Origin: CAYNST01 sp964546435
Lineage (GTDB): Bacteria; Pseudomonadota; Gammaproteobacteria; Pseudomonadales; Cellvibrionaceae
Direction: 5' to 3'
Length of the DNA: 64,000 bases
Assembly (NCBI GenBank): GCA_964546435.1
Contig: CAZJKJ010000003.1
Span: forward strand, 1-64,000
The notes below the pieces were generated by a model, which had not been told where the DNA came from, did not search any database, and saw only the letters and a program-made list of their open reading frames with translations. The number at the start of each line of letters is the position of its first letter. Within the stretch, counting starts at the first letter, position 1. Positions 1 to 7,961 of the stretch are shown piece by piece. Position numbers and translations under genes: made by a program.

Positions 1-8
1 TTGAAAGA

Positions 9-36
9 CCCCGGGTACACACACCCGGGGTTTTTT
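9..36 (+). terminator. Rho-independent terminator of a gene left of the window
   Basis: A perfect 8-bp stem (CCCCGGGT at 9-16, ACCCGGGG at 23-30) encloses a 6-nt loop and is followed by six T residues at 31-36. The T-run is on the plus strand, so it should end a plus-strand transcript that enters from the left. The downstream ABC transporter gene runs the other way and ends at 131. Confidence 0.8.
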
Positions 37-130
37 GCGTCTGCCCCCTCCGTTGCAATCCCGATCCTCGTAACCGCCTCCAGCCCGTAAACCCGAAAGA
101 CTGCCCGCGGTAAATCCGAAAGTCTCTGAT

Positions 131-1186
131 CTAATCTTTGGCAAAAGCAATGATGTGGTCGGCTTCCACATTAATGCCTATTTCGCTTTCGACATCGAAA
201 TTATGATGGCTGGTCAAAGCTGCTTCTATTACTGAACCGGTAGGCAGACGCAAAGTGTAAAGAGTGGAAGTGCCTGCAAATACTTTAGATATTATGCGGC
301 CGCGATATGGACTTTCGGAAGCTTCCACAATGTCATCCGGTCGAAGTAGTACGTCGAGAGGGGTATTCTCTGGCCAATCCAGCTTTCGCTGACTTTTAAG
401 TAATCCCAATTCTGTTTCTATGCAATTGTGCTGACGCAGAAATCCAGGAACAAATGCACCTTGACCAACAAAATTTGCTACATAACGTGTTTTCGGCTCA
501 TGGTACAAATTGAATGGAAGATCCCATTGTTCAAGCATTCCTTTATGGAGCACGCCGATTTTATCAGCGAATGCGAACGCTTCTTCCTGATCGTGCGTCA
601 CCATGATAGCGCTGATGTTGCGCAGTTTAAGAATTTCGCGAACTTCGAGGGCTAAACTTCTACGAAGCTCGGTGTCGAGACTTGAAAGAGGCTCATCAAG
701 CAATAAAAGTTTCGGTCGGGGTGCTAACGCCCGAGCCAGTGCAACACGCTGTTGCTGACCGCCTGATAGTTCGTGTGGATAGCGCTGATCGAAGTCTTCA
801 AGTTTAACCAGTTTCAATAACTCGTCGCATATTGATTCGCGTTCCCTTTTTGAAAGCTTGTGCAAACCAAACGTAATGTTTTCACATACAGATAAATGCG
901 GGAAGAGCGCGTAGTCCTGGAAAACCATTCCTACGTGACGTTTTTCCGGTGCTAGATGTATTCGGTCACCGCAGAGTAATGATCCATCCAGACGAATCTC
1001 ACCGGACTGGATACGTTGGAATCCTGCAATCGCTCGCAGCACGGTGGTTTTACCGCAACCGCTAGCTCCTAAAAGACATCCGATTTCTCCGGCAAGGAGA
1101 TCAAAAGTCAAATTTTCGACGACTGCCACCGCGTGACCCGCATCATAGCGGCAGATAATATCCTTGATGCTTAGTAAGGGGTTCAA
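131..1186 (-). CDS. fbpC: ABC transporter ATP-binding protein, Fbp/iron(III)-type
   Basis: Cytoplasmic ATPase subunit of an importer; closest in style to FbpC-type ferric iron or other CUT1-like ATPases (IGCLLG then Walker A is typical). Walker A GASGCGKT is at residues 40-47, the Q-loop VFQDY at 88-92, the signature LSGGQ at 140-144, Walker B with LLLDEP around 161-166 and the H-loop His at 198. A TOBE-like C-terminal region fills residues about 250-351. The start is TTG at 1184-1186, directly abutting the TAA stop of argF, which suggests translational coupling within an argD-argF unit. No permease or binding-protein gene is visible next to it; partners may lie elsewhere, so the substrate is inferred only from family resemblance. 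Sulfate or polyamine ATPases are alternatives. Confidence 0.82.
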   Translation of the reverse strand: MNPLLSIKDIICRYDAGHAVAVVENLTFDLLAGEIGCLLGASGCGKTTVLRAIAGFQRIQSGEIRLDGSLLCGDRIHLAPEKRHVGMVFQDYALFPHLSVCENITFGLHKLSKRERESICDELLKLVKLEDFDQRYPHELSGGQQQRVALARALAPRPKLLLLDEPLSSLDTELRRSLALEVREILKLRNISAIMVTHDQEEAFAFADKIGVLHKGMLEQWDLPFNLYHEPKTRYVANFVGQGAFVPGFLRQHNCIETELGLLKSQRKLDWPENTPLDVLLRPDDIVEASESPYRGRIISKVFAGTSTLYTLRLPTGSVIEAALTSHHNFDVESEIGINVEADHIIAFAKD

Positions 1187-2104
1187 TTAACGCAACAACT
1201 CCTCAGCAAGAAATAACATAAGTGCTTTTTGTGCATGCAATCGGTTTTCAGCTTCATCCCAAACGACGGAGTACTTGCTGTCTTCGAGAAGTTCCGCACT
1301 GACCTCTTCACCACGGTGCGCCGGTAAACAATGCATGAATATTGCGCCTGGATTAGCCAAACCCATTAGTGCGTGGTTTACCTGATAACCCGTGAAACGC
1401 GAAAGCCGGTGAGATTGTTCGTTCTCTTGTCCCATGCTTGCCCACACGTCTGTGACAACACAGTCCGCTCCCTTTACAGCTTCTTCGGGGTTACGCATCA
1501 ATTCAACGCACGATTTGTTCAAGGCATGAATTTTCTCATTGGGTTCGAAACCTTCCGGGCAGGCGATTTTCAATTGAAAACCGCATAACCTCGCGGCGTT
1601 CATATAGGAATGGCACATGTTGTTGCCATCACCGATCCAGGCAAAAACCTTATTTCTGGGGCTCCCGCGGTGCTCGACAAATGTCTGAATGTCCGCCAAA
1701 AGCTGACACGGATGAAAATCATCCGTCAATGCGTTAATCACCGGAACAGTAGAATATTGAGCGAAACGTTCGATTTTCTCATGTTCAAATGTCCGGATCA
1801 TAATCATATCCACCATCCGTGACATCACGCGGGCAGAGTCTTCTATAGGTTCGCCGCGACCGAGTTGGGTATCCTTGGGGGAGAGAAATAATCCTACGCC
1901 GCCCAGTTGCGCGATCCCGGCTTCGAAAGACACCCTGGTTCGGGTGGATGACTTTTCGAATATCATGCCTAACACTTTGTTCTTGAGAGGCTCAAACACT
2001 TCTCCGCCGCGCCATGATGCTTTCAAGGCGATGGCGCGGTTCACAACGTGATTAAGCTCGTCGGATGTCAGGTCGTTCAGGGTCAGAAAGTGTCGCAATG
2101 CCAT
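1187..2104 (-). CDS. argF: Ornithine carbamoyltransferase
   Basis: Catalyses carbamoyl phosphate plus L-ornithine to citrulline in arginine biosynthesis, in the cytoplasm. The carbamoyl-phosphate loop STRTR is at residues 53-57, HPCQ at 131-134, the ornithine-binding DVWASMGQ at 219-226 and HCLP at 258-261. At 305 residues it has the usual length for the compact proteobacterial anabolic enzyme. It lies 15 bp after argD and its stop touches the start of the ABC ATPase, so the three probably share a transcript. The start ATG at 2102-2104 begins MALRHFLTLNDL, as in orthologues. Confidence 0.95.
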   Translation of the reverse strand: MALRHFLTLNDLTSDELNHVVNRAIALKASWRGGEVFEPLKNKVLGMIFEKSSTRTRVSFEAGIAQLGGVGLFLSPKDTQLGRGEPIEDSARVMSRMVDMIMIRTFEHEKIERFAQYSTVPVINALTDDFHPCQLLADIQTFVEHRGSPRNKVFAWIGDGNNMCHSYMNAARLCGFQLKIACPEGFEPNEKIHALNKSCVELMRNPEEAVKGADCVVTDVWASMGQENEQSHRLSRFTGYQVNHALMGLANPGAIFMHCLPAHRGEEVSAELLEDSKYSVVWDEAENRLHAQKALMLFLAEELLR

Positions 2105-2119
2105 TTTTGTGCCCTCAAA

Positions 2120-3274
2120 TCAGAACGCTTTGATTAATGACACTACCGTGTCGACAATCGTGTGGGCTTCATCATCATTGATGATTAACGGCGGTAGCAA
2201 ACGGATATTTCGGCCTGCGGTTACGTTGATCAGTAAGTTTTGCTGTTTGGCGCGTTCGACGATTTCACCGCAATCCTTGTCCAGTTCAATACCGATCATC
2301 AATCCTTTGCCTCGAACTTCCTTGACGATGGCAACTTCGGCCAAGGCAAGCTTGAATTGTTCGACCATTCTTCTTCCGAGTTCTGCTGCGCGTTCCATAT
2401 AGCCCTCGGACGCCAGGGCGTCAATAACCGCCAGTGCAGCACTGCATGCCAAAGGATTTCCACCAAATGTCGATCCGTGGTTGCCAGGCTGTAAAACAGA
2501 GGCTGCCTGCCCGCGAGCAAGACAGGCTCCGATGGGCACGCCATTGCCTAAACCTTTCGCGGTCGTAACCACGTCGGGGAGAATGCTGTCGTGCTGGAAC
2601 GCGAAATAACGCCCCGTTCTGCCATTACCGGTTTGAATTTCATCAAGAATTAGCAGCCAGCCCTTGAGGTCACAAAGCTTTCTAAGGCGTGCAAGATAAT
2701 CGGGTGCCGGTACGTGAACACCGCCTTCGCCTTGAACCGGCTCGACCATGATGGCCACAATATCGTCAGATGCAGCCCGTTCTATTGATTCAATATCATT
2801 GAACGGAACGTGCAGAAATCCATCAACCAGCGGTTCGAATCCCTTTTTGACCTTGGTATTGCCGGTCGCTGAAAGCGTGGCGAGGGTGCGCCCGTGAAAG
2901 CTGCTTTCAGTCGTCACGATGCGCGGGGTTTTTATTCCCTTTTCCTGGCCAAATTTCCGCGCGATCTTGATCGCGGCTTCGTTGGCTTCCGCACCGGAAT
3001 TGCAAAAGAAAGCGGATTCCATGCCTGAGATTTTGGTGAGAACTTTCGCCAGTGCCTGTTGGGGTTCGGTGTGATACAGGTTCGATGCGTGGATCAGGGT
3101 TTGTGCCTGGTTACAGATTGCCCTGGTCACACTTGGAAAGTTATAACCCAATCCGCATACGGCGATCCCGCTGAGCGCGTCCAGATACCGTCGTCCACCT
3201 GCATCCCATAAATAAGGCCCATCACCTTTGACCAGAGTTGTGCTTCGATCGCCGTAGGTATTCATAAGTGCCAT
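2120..3274 (-). CDS. argD: Acetylornithine aminotransferase
   Basis: PLP-dependent class III aminotransferase that converts N-acetylglutamate semialdehyde to N-acetylornithine; it may also serve in lysine synthesis as succinyl-DAP aminotransferase. The Schiff-base lysine sits in TTAKGLGNG (Lys240 from the start chosen here), after the LDEIQTGNGRTG segment. A longer frame begins with TTG at 3305-3307, but that overlaps a terminator hairpin and T-run, so I chose ATG at 3272-3274; the sequence ALMNTYGDR then matches the N-terminus usual in relatives. A strong promoter lies at 3344-3372, and the hairpin between promoter and start is discussed separately. Followed by argF. Confidence 0.93.
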   Translation of the reverse strand: MALMNTYGDRSTTLVKGDGPYLWDAGGRRYLDALSGIAVCGLGYNFPSVTRAICNQAQTLIHASNLYHTEPQQALAKVLTKISGMESAFFCNSGAEANEAAIKIARKFGQEKGIKTPRIVTTESSFHGRTLATLSATGNTKVKKGFEPLVDGFLHVPFNDIESIERAASDDIVAIMVEPVQGEGGVHVPAPDYLARLRKLCDLKGWLLILDEIQTGNGRTGRYFAFQHDSILPDVVTTAKGLGNGVPIGACLARGQAASVLQPGNHGSTFGGNPLACSAALAVIDALASEGYMERAAELGRRMVEQFKLALAEVAIVKEVRGKGLMIGIELDKDCGEIVERAKQQNLLINVTAGRNIRLLPPLIINDDEAHTIVDTVVSLIKAF

Positions 3275-3306
3275 ATCCGAAATCCGCTGACTTTTGCTGA
3301 GACTCA

Positions 3307-3332
3307 AATAAAAAAGGCAGCTAGGGCTGCCT
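3307..3332 (-). terminator. Minus-strand terminator hairpin inside the argD leader
   Basis: On the minus strand, AGGCAGC (3326-3332), a 4-nt loop and GCTGCCT (3315-3321) form a 7-bp stem followed by a run of six T residues. It lies about 90 bp downstream of the transglycosylase gene and could end the proS-slt transcript. It also sits between the argD promoter at 3344-3372 and the argD start, so it would be the first element of the argD mRNA. Confidence 0.8.
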
Positions 3333-3343
3333 GGGTGAAGTTC

Positions 3344-3372
3344 ATTCTATAAACAAAGTCTGGCAATGTAAA
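3344..3372 (-). promoter_or_regulatory. Sigma-70 promoter for argD-argF-ABC
   Basis: On the minus strand, TTTACA at 3372-3367 (5 of 6 to TTGACA), a 17-bp spacer, and TAGAAT at 3349-3344 (5 of 6 to TATAAT). The predicted start of transcription near 3337 is about 63 nt before the argD ATG. No clear ArgR box was recognised by eye. Confidence 0.65.
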
Positions 3373-3420
3373 TTGCCGAATGGGTGCGGGAGTAGTGACG
3401 GTGAGTGCTCCCGATTTGAA

Positions 3421-3999
3421 TCAATGGCGCCAGGTGTTTTGCCAGGCGTTCATGACCCGTTCGGAATACCAGTACTTGCCATAACTACCGTTGTAACGGG
3501 CCAGGGCTTCTGCCCAACGCCCTTCTTCCTTGTCCAGATAAAACTTGAGAATGGTACAGCCATACCGGAGATTGGTTTCGAGATCGATCAGATTGTCGTT
3601 CTCGCGTCCAATCTCCTTTTTCCAGAAGGGCATCACCTGCATCATGCCCTGAGCACCCACAGACGATATCGCATAGGGATCGAAGAGGCTTTCCACATGT
3701 ATCACTGCCAGCACCATATCCGCAGGAAGATTGACCCGTTTGGCCTCCCGGTGCACCAGACGAAGTATGCGCAGCCGTTCCTTCGGCTCCTTCACAAAGC
3801 GTGCAAGGGGTCTCGATTTTCCCACCAGCCAGACTTCGGCGTCAAACCGGTCTTCGAAGCTGTCCTCCTCGATCACTGATGCTTTGAGATAATTTCTCAG
3901 CGTGTCATCAATAACAAACTCCTGCGAAAGAGCTGTCGATATATAACTGAATGATAGGGAAAACCCCAAATACAAGATGAATCTACAAAATTTCTTCAC
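3421..3999 (-). CDS. Lytic transglycosylase, SLT domain, exported
   Basis: Cleaves the MurNAc-GlcNAc bond of peptidoglycan to leave anhydro-muropeptides, in the periplasm. A basic-hydrophobic signal peptide covers residues 1 to about 25. The SLT (goose-lysozyme-like) domain covers about 85-190: VESLFDPYAIS carries the catalytic Glu103, then GAQGMMQVMP, and the later LARYNGSYG motif. The start is GTG at 3997-3999, 12 bp after the proS stop, so it is probably co-transcribed with proS. It is a short single-domain enzyme like those often found next to proS in Pseudomonas relatives. Which MltE/Slt subfamily it belongs to is not certain. Confidence 0.88.
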   Translation of the reverse strand: MKKFCRFILYLGFSLSFSYISTALSQEFVIDDTLRNYLKASVIEEDSFEDRFDAEVWLVGKSRPLARFVKEPKERLRILRLVHREAKRVNLPADMVLAVIHVESLFDPYAISSVGAQGMMQVMPFWKKEIGRENDNLIDLETNLRYGCTILKFYLDKEEGRWAEALARYNGSYGKYWYSERVMNAWQNTWRH

Positions 4000-4011
4000 G
4001 GTTAGTCTTCA

Positions 4012-5730
4012 TTAGCCAATGCGATCCTGCAAGAAGTCTAGCAAACCTGAAATCGGTATGTTCTGCGGTTCTGCCTCTCGTCTTCCCTGATACTCAATGT
4101 AGCCTGCGTCCAGCCCCCTATCACCGACAACCAGGCGATGGGGTATACCGATAAGTTCAATATCTGCCAGCATAACCCCCAGTCGCGCCTTGGCCTCGTC
4201 CATAAACAGGACTTCAATACCGGCTTCGCCAAGGGTCTGATGCAGAAGTTCACACTGCGCTCTGACTTTTTCAGACTTGTGCATATTGATCGGTACTATC
4301 GCGACATGAAAGGGCGCCAGCGTATTCGGCCAGATTATTCCTCGTTGATCATGATTCTGCTCGATGGCAGCGGCGACGATCCGTGATACGCCAATACCAT
4401 AACAGCCCATGATCAGTGTCTGCTCTTTGCCTTGTTCGTTGAGCACTTTGGCTTTCATTGCACTCGAGTATTTATCACCCAGCTGAAAAATGTGACCGAC
4501 CTCAATGCCGCGTCGTATATCGACTTTCCCGCTACCCACCGCGCAGTCATCACCGCGCTGGATATTGCGTATATCGACCACGCGGGTCGGGTTGGCATCT
4601 CGGCCCCAGTTGGCCCCGGTGAAGTGGAACCCGTCCTGATTGGCGCCGCAGACGAAATTGCAGACTTCCGCTGCCGAACGATCGACAATCACCGGGATAT
4701 TCAGACCTACCGGACCGAGAGAGCCGGGACTTGCTCCCAACTGACGTTGAATGGCGTCGTCACTTGCAAAGGTCAAAGGCGAGGCCACTTCCGCCAGTTT
4801 GGACGCTTTGACTTCGTTGAGTTCGTGATCGCCTCGTAGAACCAGAGCCACTAATTGCCCGCTCTGTTGATCTGACGACCCTAATACAAACAAAGTCTTG
4901 AGAACACGGCTATCGGGTACCGAGAGGTCGCGTGCAACTTCGACAACGGTTTTAGCGTTGGGCGTTGATACTTTGGTCAACGAACCAGCCGGCTCTGCAG
5001 GAAAGGCAATCGCCAGCGCTTCGGCCATTTCAATGTTGGCAGCGTAAGTTCCCTCTTCACTGAATACGATATCGTCCTCTCCGCTGTCCGCCAGCACATG
5101 AAATTCATGGGAGCCGGTGCCGCCGATAGAGCCCGTGTCCGCCAGTACAGCGCGGTATTCCAGGCCAATGCGATCGAAAATTCTGCAATAGGTTTGATAC
5201 ATGACATCGTATGTTTTTTGAAGACATTCCTGGTCAAGATGGAACGAGTAGGAATCCTTCATGATGAATTCACGGGCTCGCATGACCCCGAAACGCGGAC
5301 GCACCTCGTCGCGGAATTTGGTCTGGATCTGATAACAGTTCAGCGGCAACTGCTTATAGCTGCTGATCTCGTTGCGAATAATGTCCGTGATGATTTCTTC
5401 GTGAGTAGGACCGAGACAGAACGAATTCTCATGTCGGTCGGAGAACCTCGTCAATTCGGGACCGAATTGGTCCCAGCGTCCAGACTCTCGCCACAGCTCG
5501 GCGGGCTGGACAACTGGCATCAGTACTTCCAGAGCGCCGGATCTGTCCATCTCCTCTCTGACAATCTCTTCTACTTTGCGCAGAATCCTGAGGCCCAGGG
5601 GCAACCATGAGTACAGGCCAGAAGCTGATTTGCGTATCATGCCGGCCCGGAGCATCAGCTGGTGGCTGACAACAACGGCATCGGCGGGGGTTTCCTTTTG
5701 AGTCGAGAGTAGGAATTGGCTGGCTCGCAT
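4012..5730 (-). CDS. proS: Prolyl-tRNA synthetase, bacterial type with editing domain
   Basis: Charges tRNA-Pro with proline. The class II catalytic core opens with MRASQFLLSTQKETPADA, almost the E. coli start, so I chose ATG at 5728-5730 and not the upstream in-frame codon at 5769. The core contains the motif 2 region FRDEVRPRFGVMRAREF, and the segment SLTKVSTPNAKTVVEVARDL leads into the inserted YbaK-like editing domain (about residues 220-390) that hydrolyses Ala-tRNA-Pro. The C-terminal anticodon-binding domain follows YGIGVSRIVAAA. At 572 residues it is the standard bacterial length. The plus-strand HIT gene is divergent from it. Confidence 0.97.
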   Translation of the reverse strand: MRASQFLLSTQKETPADAVVVSHQLMLRAGMIRKSASGLYSWLPLGLRILRKVEEIVREEMDRSGALEVLMPVVQPAELWRESGRWDQFGPELTRFSDRHENSFCLGPTHEEIITDIIRNEISSYKQLPLNCYQIQTKFRDEVRPRFGVMRAREFIMKDSYSFHLDQECLQKTYDVMYQTYCRIFDRIGLEYRAVLADTGSIGGTGSHEFHVLADSGEDDIVFSEEGTYAANIEMAEALAIAFPAEPAGSLTKVSTPNAKTVVEVARDLSVPDSRVLKTLFVLGSSDQQSGQLVALVLRGDHELNEVKASKLAEVASPLTFASDDAIQRQLGASPGSLGPVGLNIPVIVDRSAAEVCNFVCGANQDGFHFTGANWGRDANPTRVVDIRNIQRGDDCAVGSGKVDIRRGIEVGHIFQLGDKYSSAMKAKVLNEQGKEQTLIMGCYGIGVSRIVAAAIEQNHDQRGIIWPNTLAPFHVAIVPINMHKSEKVRAQCELLHQTLGEAGIEVLFMDEAKARLGVMLADIELIGIPHRLVVGDRGLDAGYIEYQGRREAEPQNIPISGLLDFLQDRIG

Positions 5731-5922
5731 AGGGTTCTCTAAGTAAGTGGGACGAATGCTTTTGACCACTACAGCAATTGCAGAAGTGTCAATCAGTTCA
5801 GCGCGGGGGTTCGCATCGATGTGGTTTGGCGAAGTGTGGCACTGGCGTGGTTTGAGTTGGGCGACAAAAGTTCATATTCTAGAGGGTATTCGATTCAGTG
5901 TCTTGTACACGGAGGAGTGATA

Positions 5923-6348
5923 ATGTTTGATCTGCATCCACAGCTTGCCGGGGATACAGTGATTGTCGGCACGTTCCGGTTAAGCCTGCTTTTACTCAAC
6001 AGGGACGCGAATTATCCCTGGTGTATTCTGGTTCCCATGAGGGCGGATGTAATGGAGATCCATCAACTCGACCGAGGCGACCAGTCACAGCTGCTCACCG
6101 AATCGATCCGTCTGGCGGAAGTCATGGACGATTTGTACGCGCCTGACAAGCTTAATATCGCGTCGCTAGGCAATGTCGTACCACAGCTGCATATTCACCA
6201 CATTGCCCGATTCACCCATGATGCATGCTGGCCCAAACCGGTTTGGGGCCAGATTCCAGCCGTTGTGTACACGCAGGATGCGCTCGACGAGCGGCTCGAA
6301 CAACTAAGATATTCGTTGCAGGGGAATGGATTTACGGCGCATTCATAA
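5923..6348 (+). CDS. HIT-domain protein
   Basis: Histidine-triad family nucleotide hydrolase or transferase, 141 residues, cytoplasmic; members act on dinucleoside polyphosphates or nucleotidyl conjugates, but this subgroup has no firm substrate. The triad region reads VVPQLHIHHIARF, the variant usual for this Pseudomonas-type subgroup in place of the textbook HxHxH. The start ATG at 5923 follows GGAGG at 5911-5915 with good spacing; an in-frame codon at 5821 is rejected because it has no such site. Divergent from proS, an arrangement also seen in Pseudomonas. A second, unrelated HinT-like HIT gene occurs at 21267. Confidence 0.85.
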   Translation: MFDLHPQLAGDTVIVGTFRLSLLLLNRDANYPWCILVPMRADVMEIHQLDRGDQSQLLTESIRLAEVMDDLYAPDKLNIASLGNVVPQLHIHHIARFTHDACWPKPVWGQIPAVVYTQDALDERLEQLRYSLQGNGFTAHS

Positions 6349-6451
6349 GATGGCGGTCCAAGGCATGAAGCGCTGGTGATGCTTCCAGTTGACAATCATC
6401 TCACGGATTGTATCAGCACTGTGTCGCCCGCCCGGGGCGTCGCGGCAACGC

Positions 6452-6485
6452 AAAAAGAAGGAGAAGAGAGCGGTTAACTCTCTTC
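6452..6485 (-). terminator. Terminator of the HU-like gene
   Basis: On the minus strand, GAAGAGAG (6485-6478) pairs perfectly with CTCTCTTC (6470-6463) across a 7-nt loop and is followed by a pyrimidine-rich run ending in five T residues. It lies 19 bp past the stop of the HU-like gene. Confidence 0.75.
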
Positions 6486-6503
6486 AGAGTCCCTGTTTTT
6501 CAG

Positions 6504-6908
6504 TTACTCAACCATTTCTTTCAGTTTCTTGAGTGGTCTCACCTTGACCTGGGTGCTGGCCGGCTTGGCTGCAAACGTCGTTTCTTCACCAGTGAAAGGG
6601 TTGATTCCTTTGCGCGCCTTGCGGGCGGGTTTCTTGACCGTGACAATCTTCATCAGGCCGGGAAGCACAAACTCACCGCAACCGCGTTTGGAGATGTGCG
6701 ATTCAATCAGAGTGCCGAGTTCATCCATGATGGTGCTGACCTGCTTGCGGCTCAATTCAGAGCGTTCAGCCAGGTGGTTAAGTATTTCACTTTTTGAGTA
6801 TTTCTCTTTTACGCCCGCCGCTTTCTTGGCAGGTTTGGCGGTGGCTTTTTTTGCGGGTGCCGCGGAGGCGACTTTGGTCTTCTTTGCAGCGGCTTTGGTT
6901 ACGGCCAT
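6504..6908 (-). CDS. HU-family DNA-binding protein with Lys/Ala-rich tail
   Basis: Nucleoid-associated protein of the HU/IHF fold. Residues 1 to about 35 are a low-complexity tail of Ala, Lys and Pro with AKKA-type repeats, like the histone-H1-like tails of AlgP or Hc1 proteins. The HU-like fold covers about 36-130 (YSKSEILNHLAERSELSRKQV, then the GINPFTGEETTFAAKPAST arm, where classic HU has RNPxTG). The tail is N-terminal and precedes the helical dimerisation region. It is a single gene with its own terminator, and a candidate promoter lies about 310 bp upstream. It is probably an accessory chromatin protein and not the main HU. Confidence 0.85.
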   Translation of the reverse strand: MAVTKAAAKKTKVASAAPAKKATAKPAKKAAGVKEKYSKSEILNHLAERSELSRKQVSTIMDELGTLIESHISKRGCGEFVLPGLMKIVTVKKPARKARKGINPFTGEETTFAAKPASTQVKVRPLKKLKEMVE

Positions 6909-7217
6909 GGTTTAAAACCTCTTTGTGCAATTGGTTGGGTGCAGTGCAATGTTGCTGTGAGCAGTATGGCTTTTGGTCGTATCTATTATCAGCAGCGGCG
7001 TCAGCGAACACTCATCGCACCCGGTCGGCGGACCGGTCGCGTCTTGCTGAGTGCTTTCGTTAACGTGATGTTTCAGCCGCTTCGCCCAGGGGAAAGCGGA
7101 CCTACGGAGTTCACCGTATGTTCACAGATTCGTCCCAGTAAAAGAATAGACTTCTTTATGCCTTTTGTAGCTTAAAAATCGACCTTTTGGCGCAATGCCA
7201 AGAGAAAAAGCTGCGTA

Positions 7218-7246
7218 TATATAGTGTATTCGCGCAACTGCGGCAA
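7218..7246 (-). promoter_or_regulatory. Candidate promoter for the HU-like gene
   Basis: On the minus strand TTGCCG (7246-7241) is separated by 17 bp from TATATA (7223-7218). Four of six bases match in each hexamer, so this is only moderate. It would give a leader of about 300 nt before the HU-like start at 6908. Confidence 0.35.
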
Positions 7247-7454
7247 CTGTTTAGTAAAAATATTAAGTGCGACAAGTATGCGATCCCCTGCCTACAAGGT
7301 TCCATTCCGAATGGTCCCGCCACGTACTCCTGCGGGATGTGAGGGTCTGGCGGGGCCTGACATTGGCCTGGGCCGACGATCAAAAAGAGACGCCCTCCTG
7401 ATTTGTCGACAATGAGCCGTGTGAGAACGGGGATGTCGTTCGATCCGAACTTGT

Positions 7455-7483
7455 TTTTCCGCGCCCGAAGCCTCATGTATAAT
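7455..7483 (+). promoter_or_regulatory. Candidate promoter for FmdB-like gene and aspS
   Basis: A perfect TATAAT at 7478-7483 with a weak -35 (TTTTCC, 7455-7460) at 17-bp spacing. It lies about 140 bp before the FmdB-like start and would serve the FmdB-aspS pair. Confidence 0.45.
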
Positions 7484-7625
7484 CCCGCTGCCCTGAAGCC
7501 GGGCCCGGTCGACGCCTGTGCGTCGTCTGCGCAATGCCGCGTGTTGGCGGTAATGCCTGGGCCGCTCAGCGGGGTCGGTAAGTTATCGAGTGGTCCGGAT
7601 ATGACGTTAGTGGAGATTTAAGCCG

Positions 7626-7943
7626 ATGCCTATTTATGAGTATAAATGTCAGGCTTGTGAGCACGAATTTGAGCGTTTGCAGAAGATGAGCGACCCGGCT
7701 CTGGTCGATTGCCCCGAGTGTCGGCAGGCGAAACTGGTCAAGAAGATTTCAGCGGCGGGCTTTCGTTTGGCCGGCGGCGGGTGGTACGAGACGGATTTCA
7801 AGAAAGGTGGCAAGCAGAAGAACCTCGCCGGAGAAAAGGATGGGGGAGGCAAGGGTGGTGAGACCAAAACAGAATCCTCTGGCAAGAATGAGACTGGCAA
7901 GGCTGACAAGCCACCTGCAAAGGCCGCCACCGCTCAAGACTAA
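7626..7943 (+). CDS. FmdB-family zinc-ribbon protein
   Basis: Small putative regulatory protein of 105 residues. It opens with MPIYEYKCQACEHEF, the hallmark of the family, and carries two CxxC knuckles: Cys8/Cys11 and Cys29/Cys32, which should bind one zinc. Residues from about 55 onward are a hydrophilic low-complexity tail rich in Gly, Lys, Glu and Thr. The molecular role is unknown; genes of this family commonly stand directly before aspS in gammaproteobacteria, as here with an 18-bp gap, which suggests one operon. Confidence 0.85.
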   Translation: MPIYEYKCQACEHEFERLQKMSDPALVDCPECRQAKLVKKISAAGFRLAGGGWYETDFKKGGKQKNLAGEKDGGGKGGETKTESSGKNETGKADKPPAKAATAQD

Positions 7944-7961
7944 CTAATTACAGGAATTGTT

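Larger units (their letters stand above)
6909..7625. other. 717-bp divergent intergenic region
   Basis: No convincing gene: the short open frames here lack ribosome sites and recognisable protein features. The region separates the HU-like gene (minus) and the FmdB-like gene (plus). It holds one candidate minus-strand promoter at 7218-7246 and one plus-strand promoter at 7455-7483, and an AT-rich patch around 7140-7270. The long leader of the HU-like gene (about 310 nt) could carry regulatory RNA structure, but none was recognised. Confidence 0.5.

Noticed and set aside
7156..7476. 106-residue minus-strand frame in the large gap
   Set aside because: No ribosome site; it overlaps the AT-rich promoter-like zone and lacks protein-like features.
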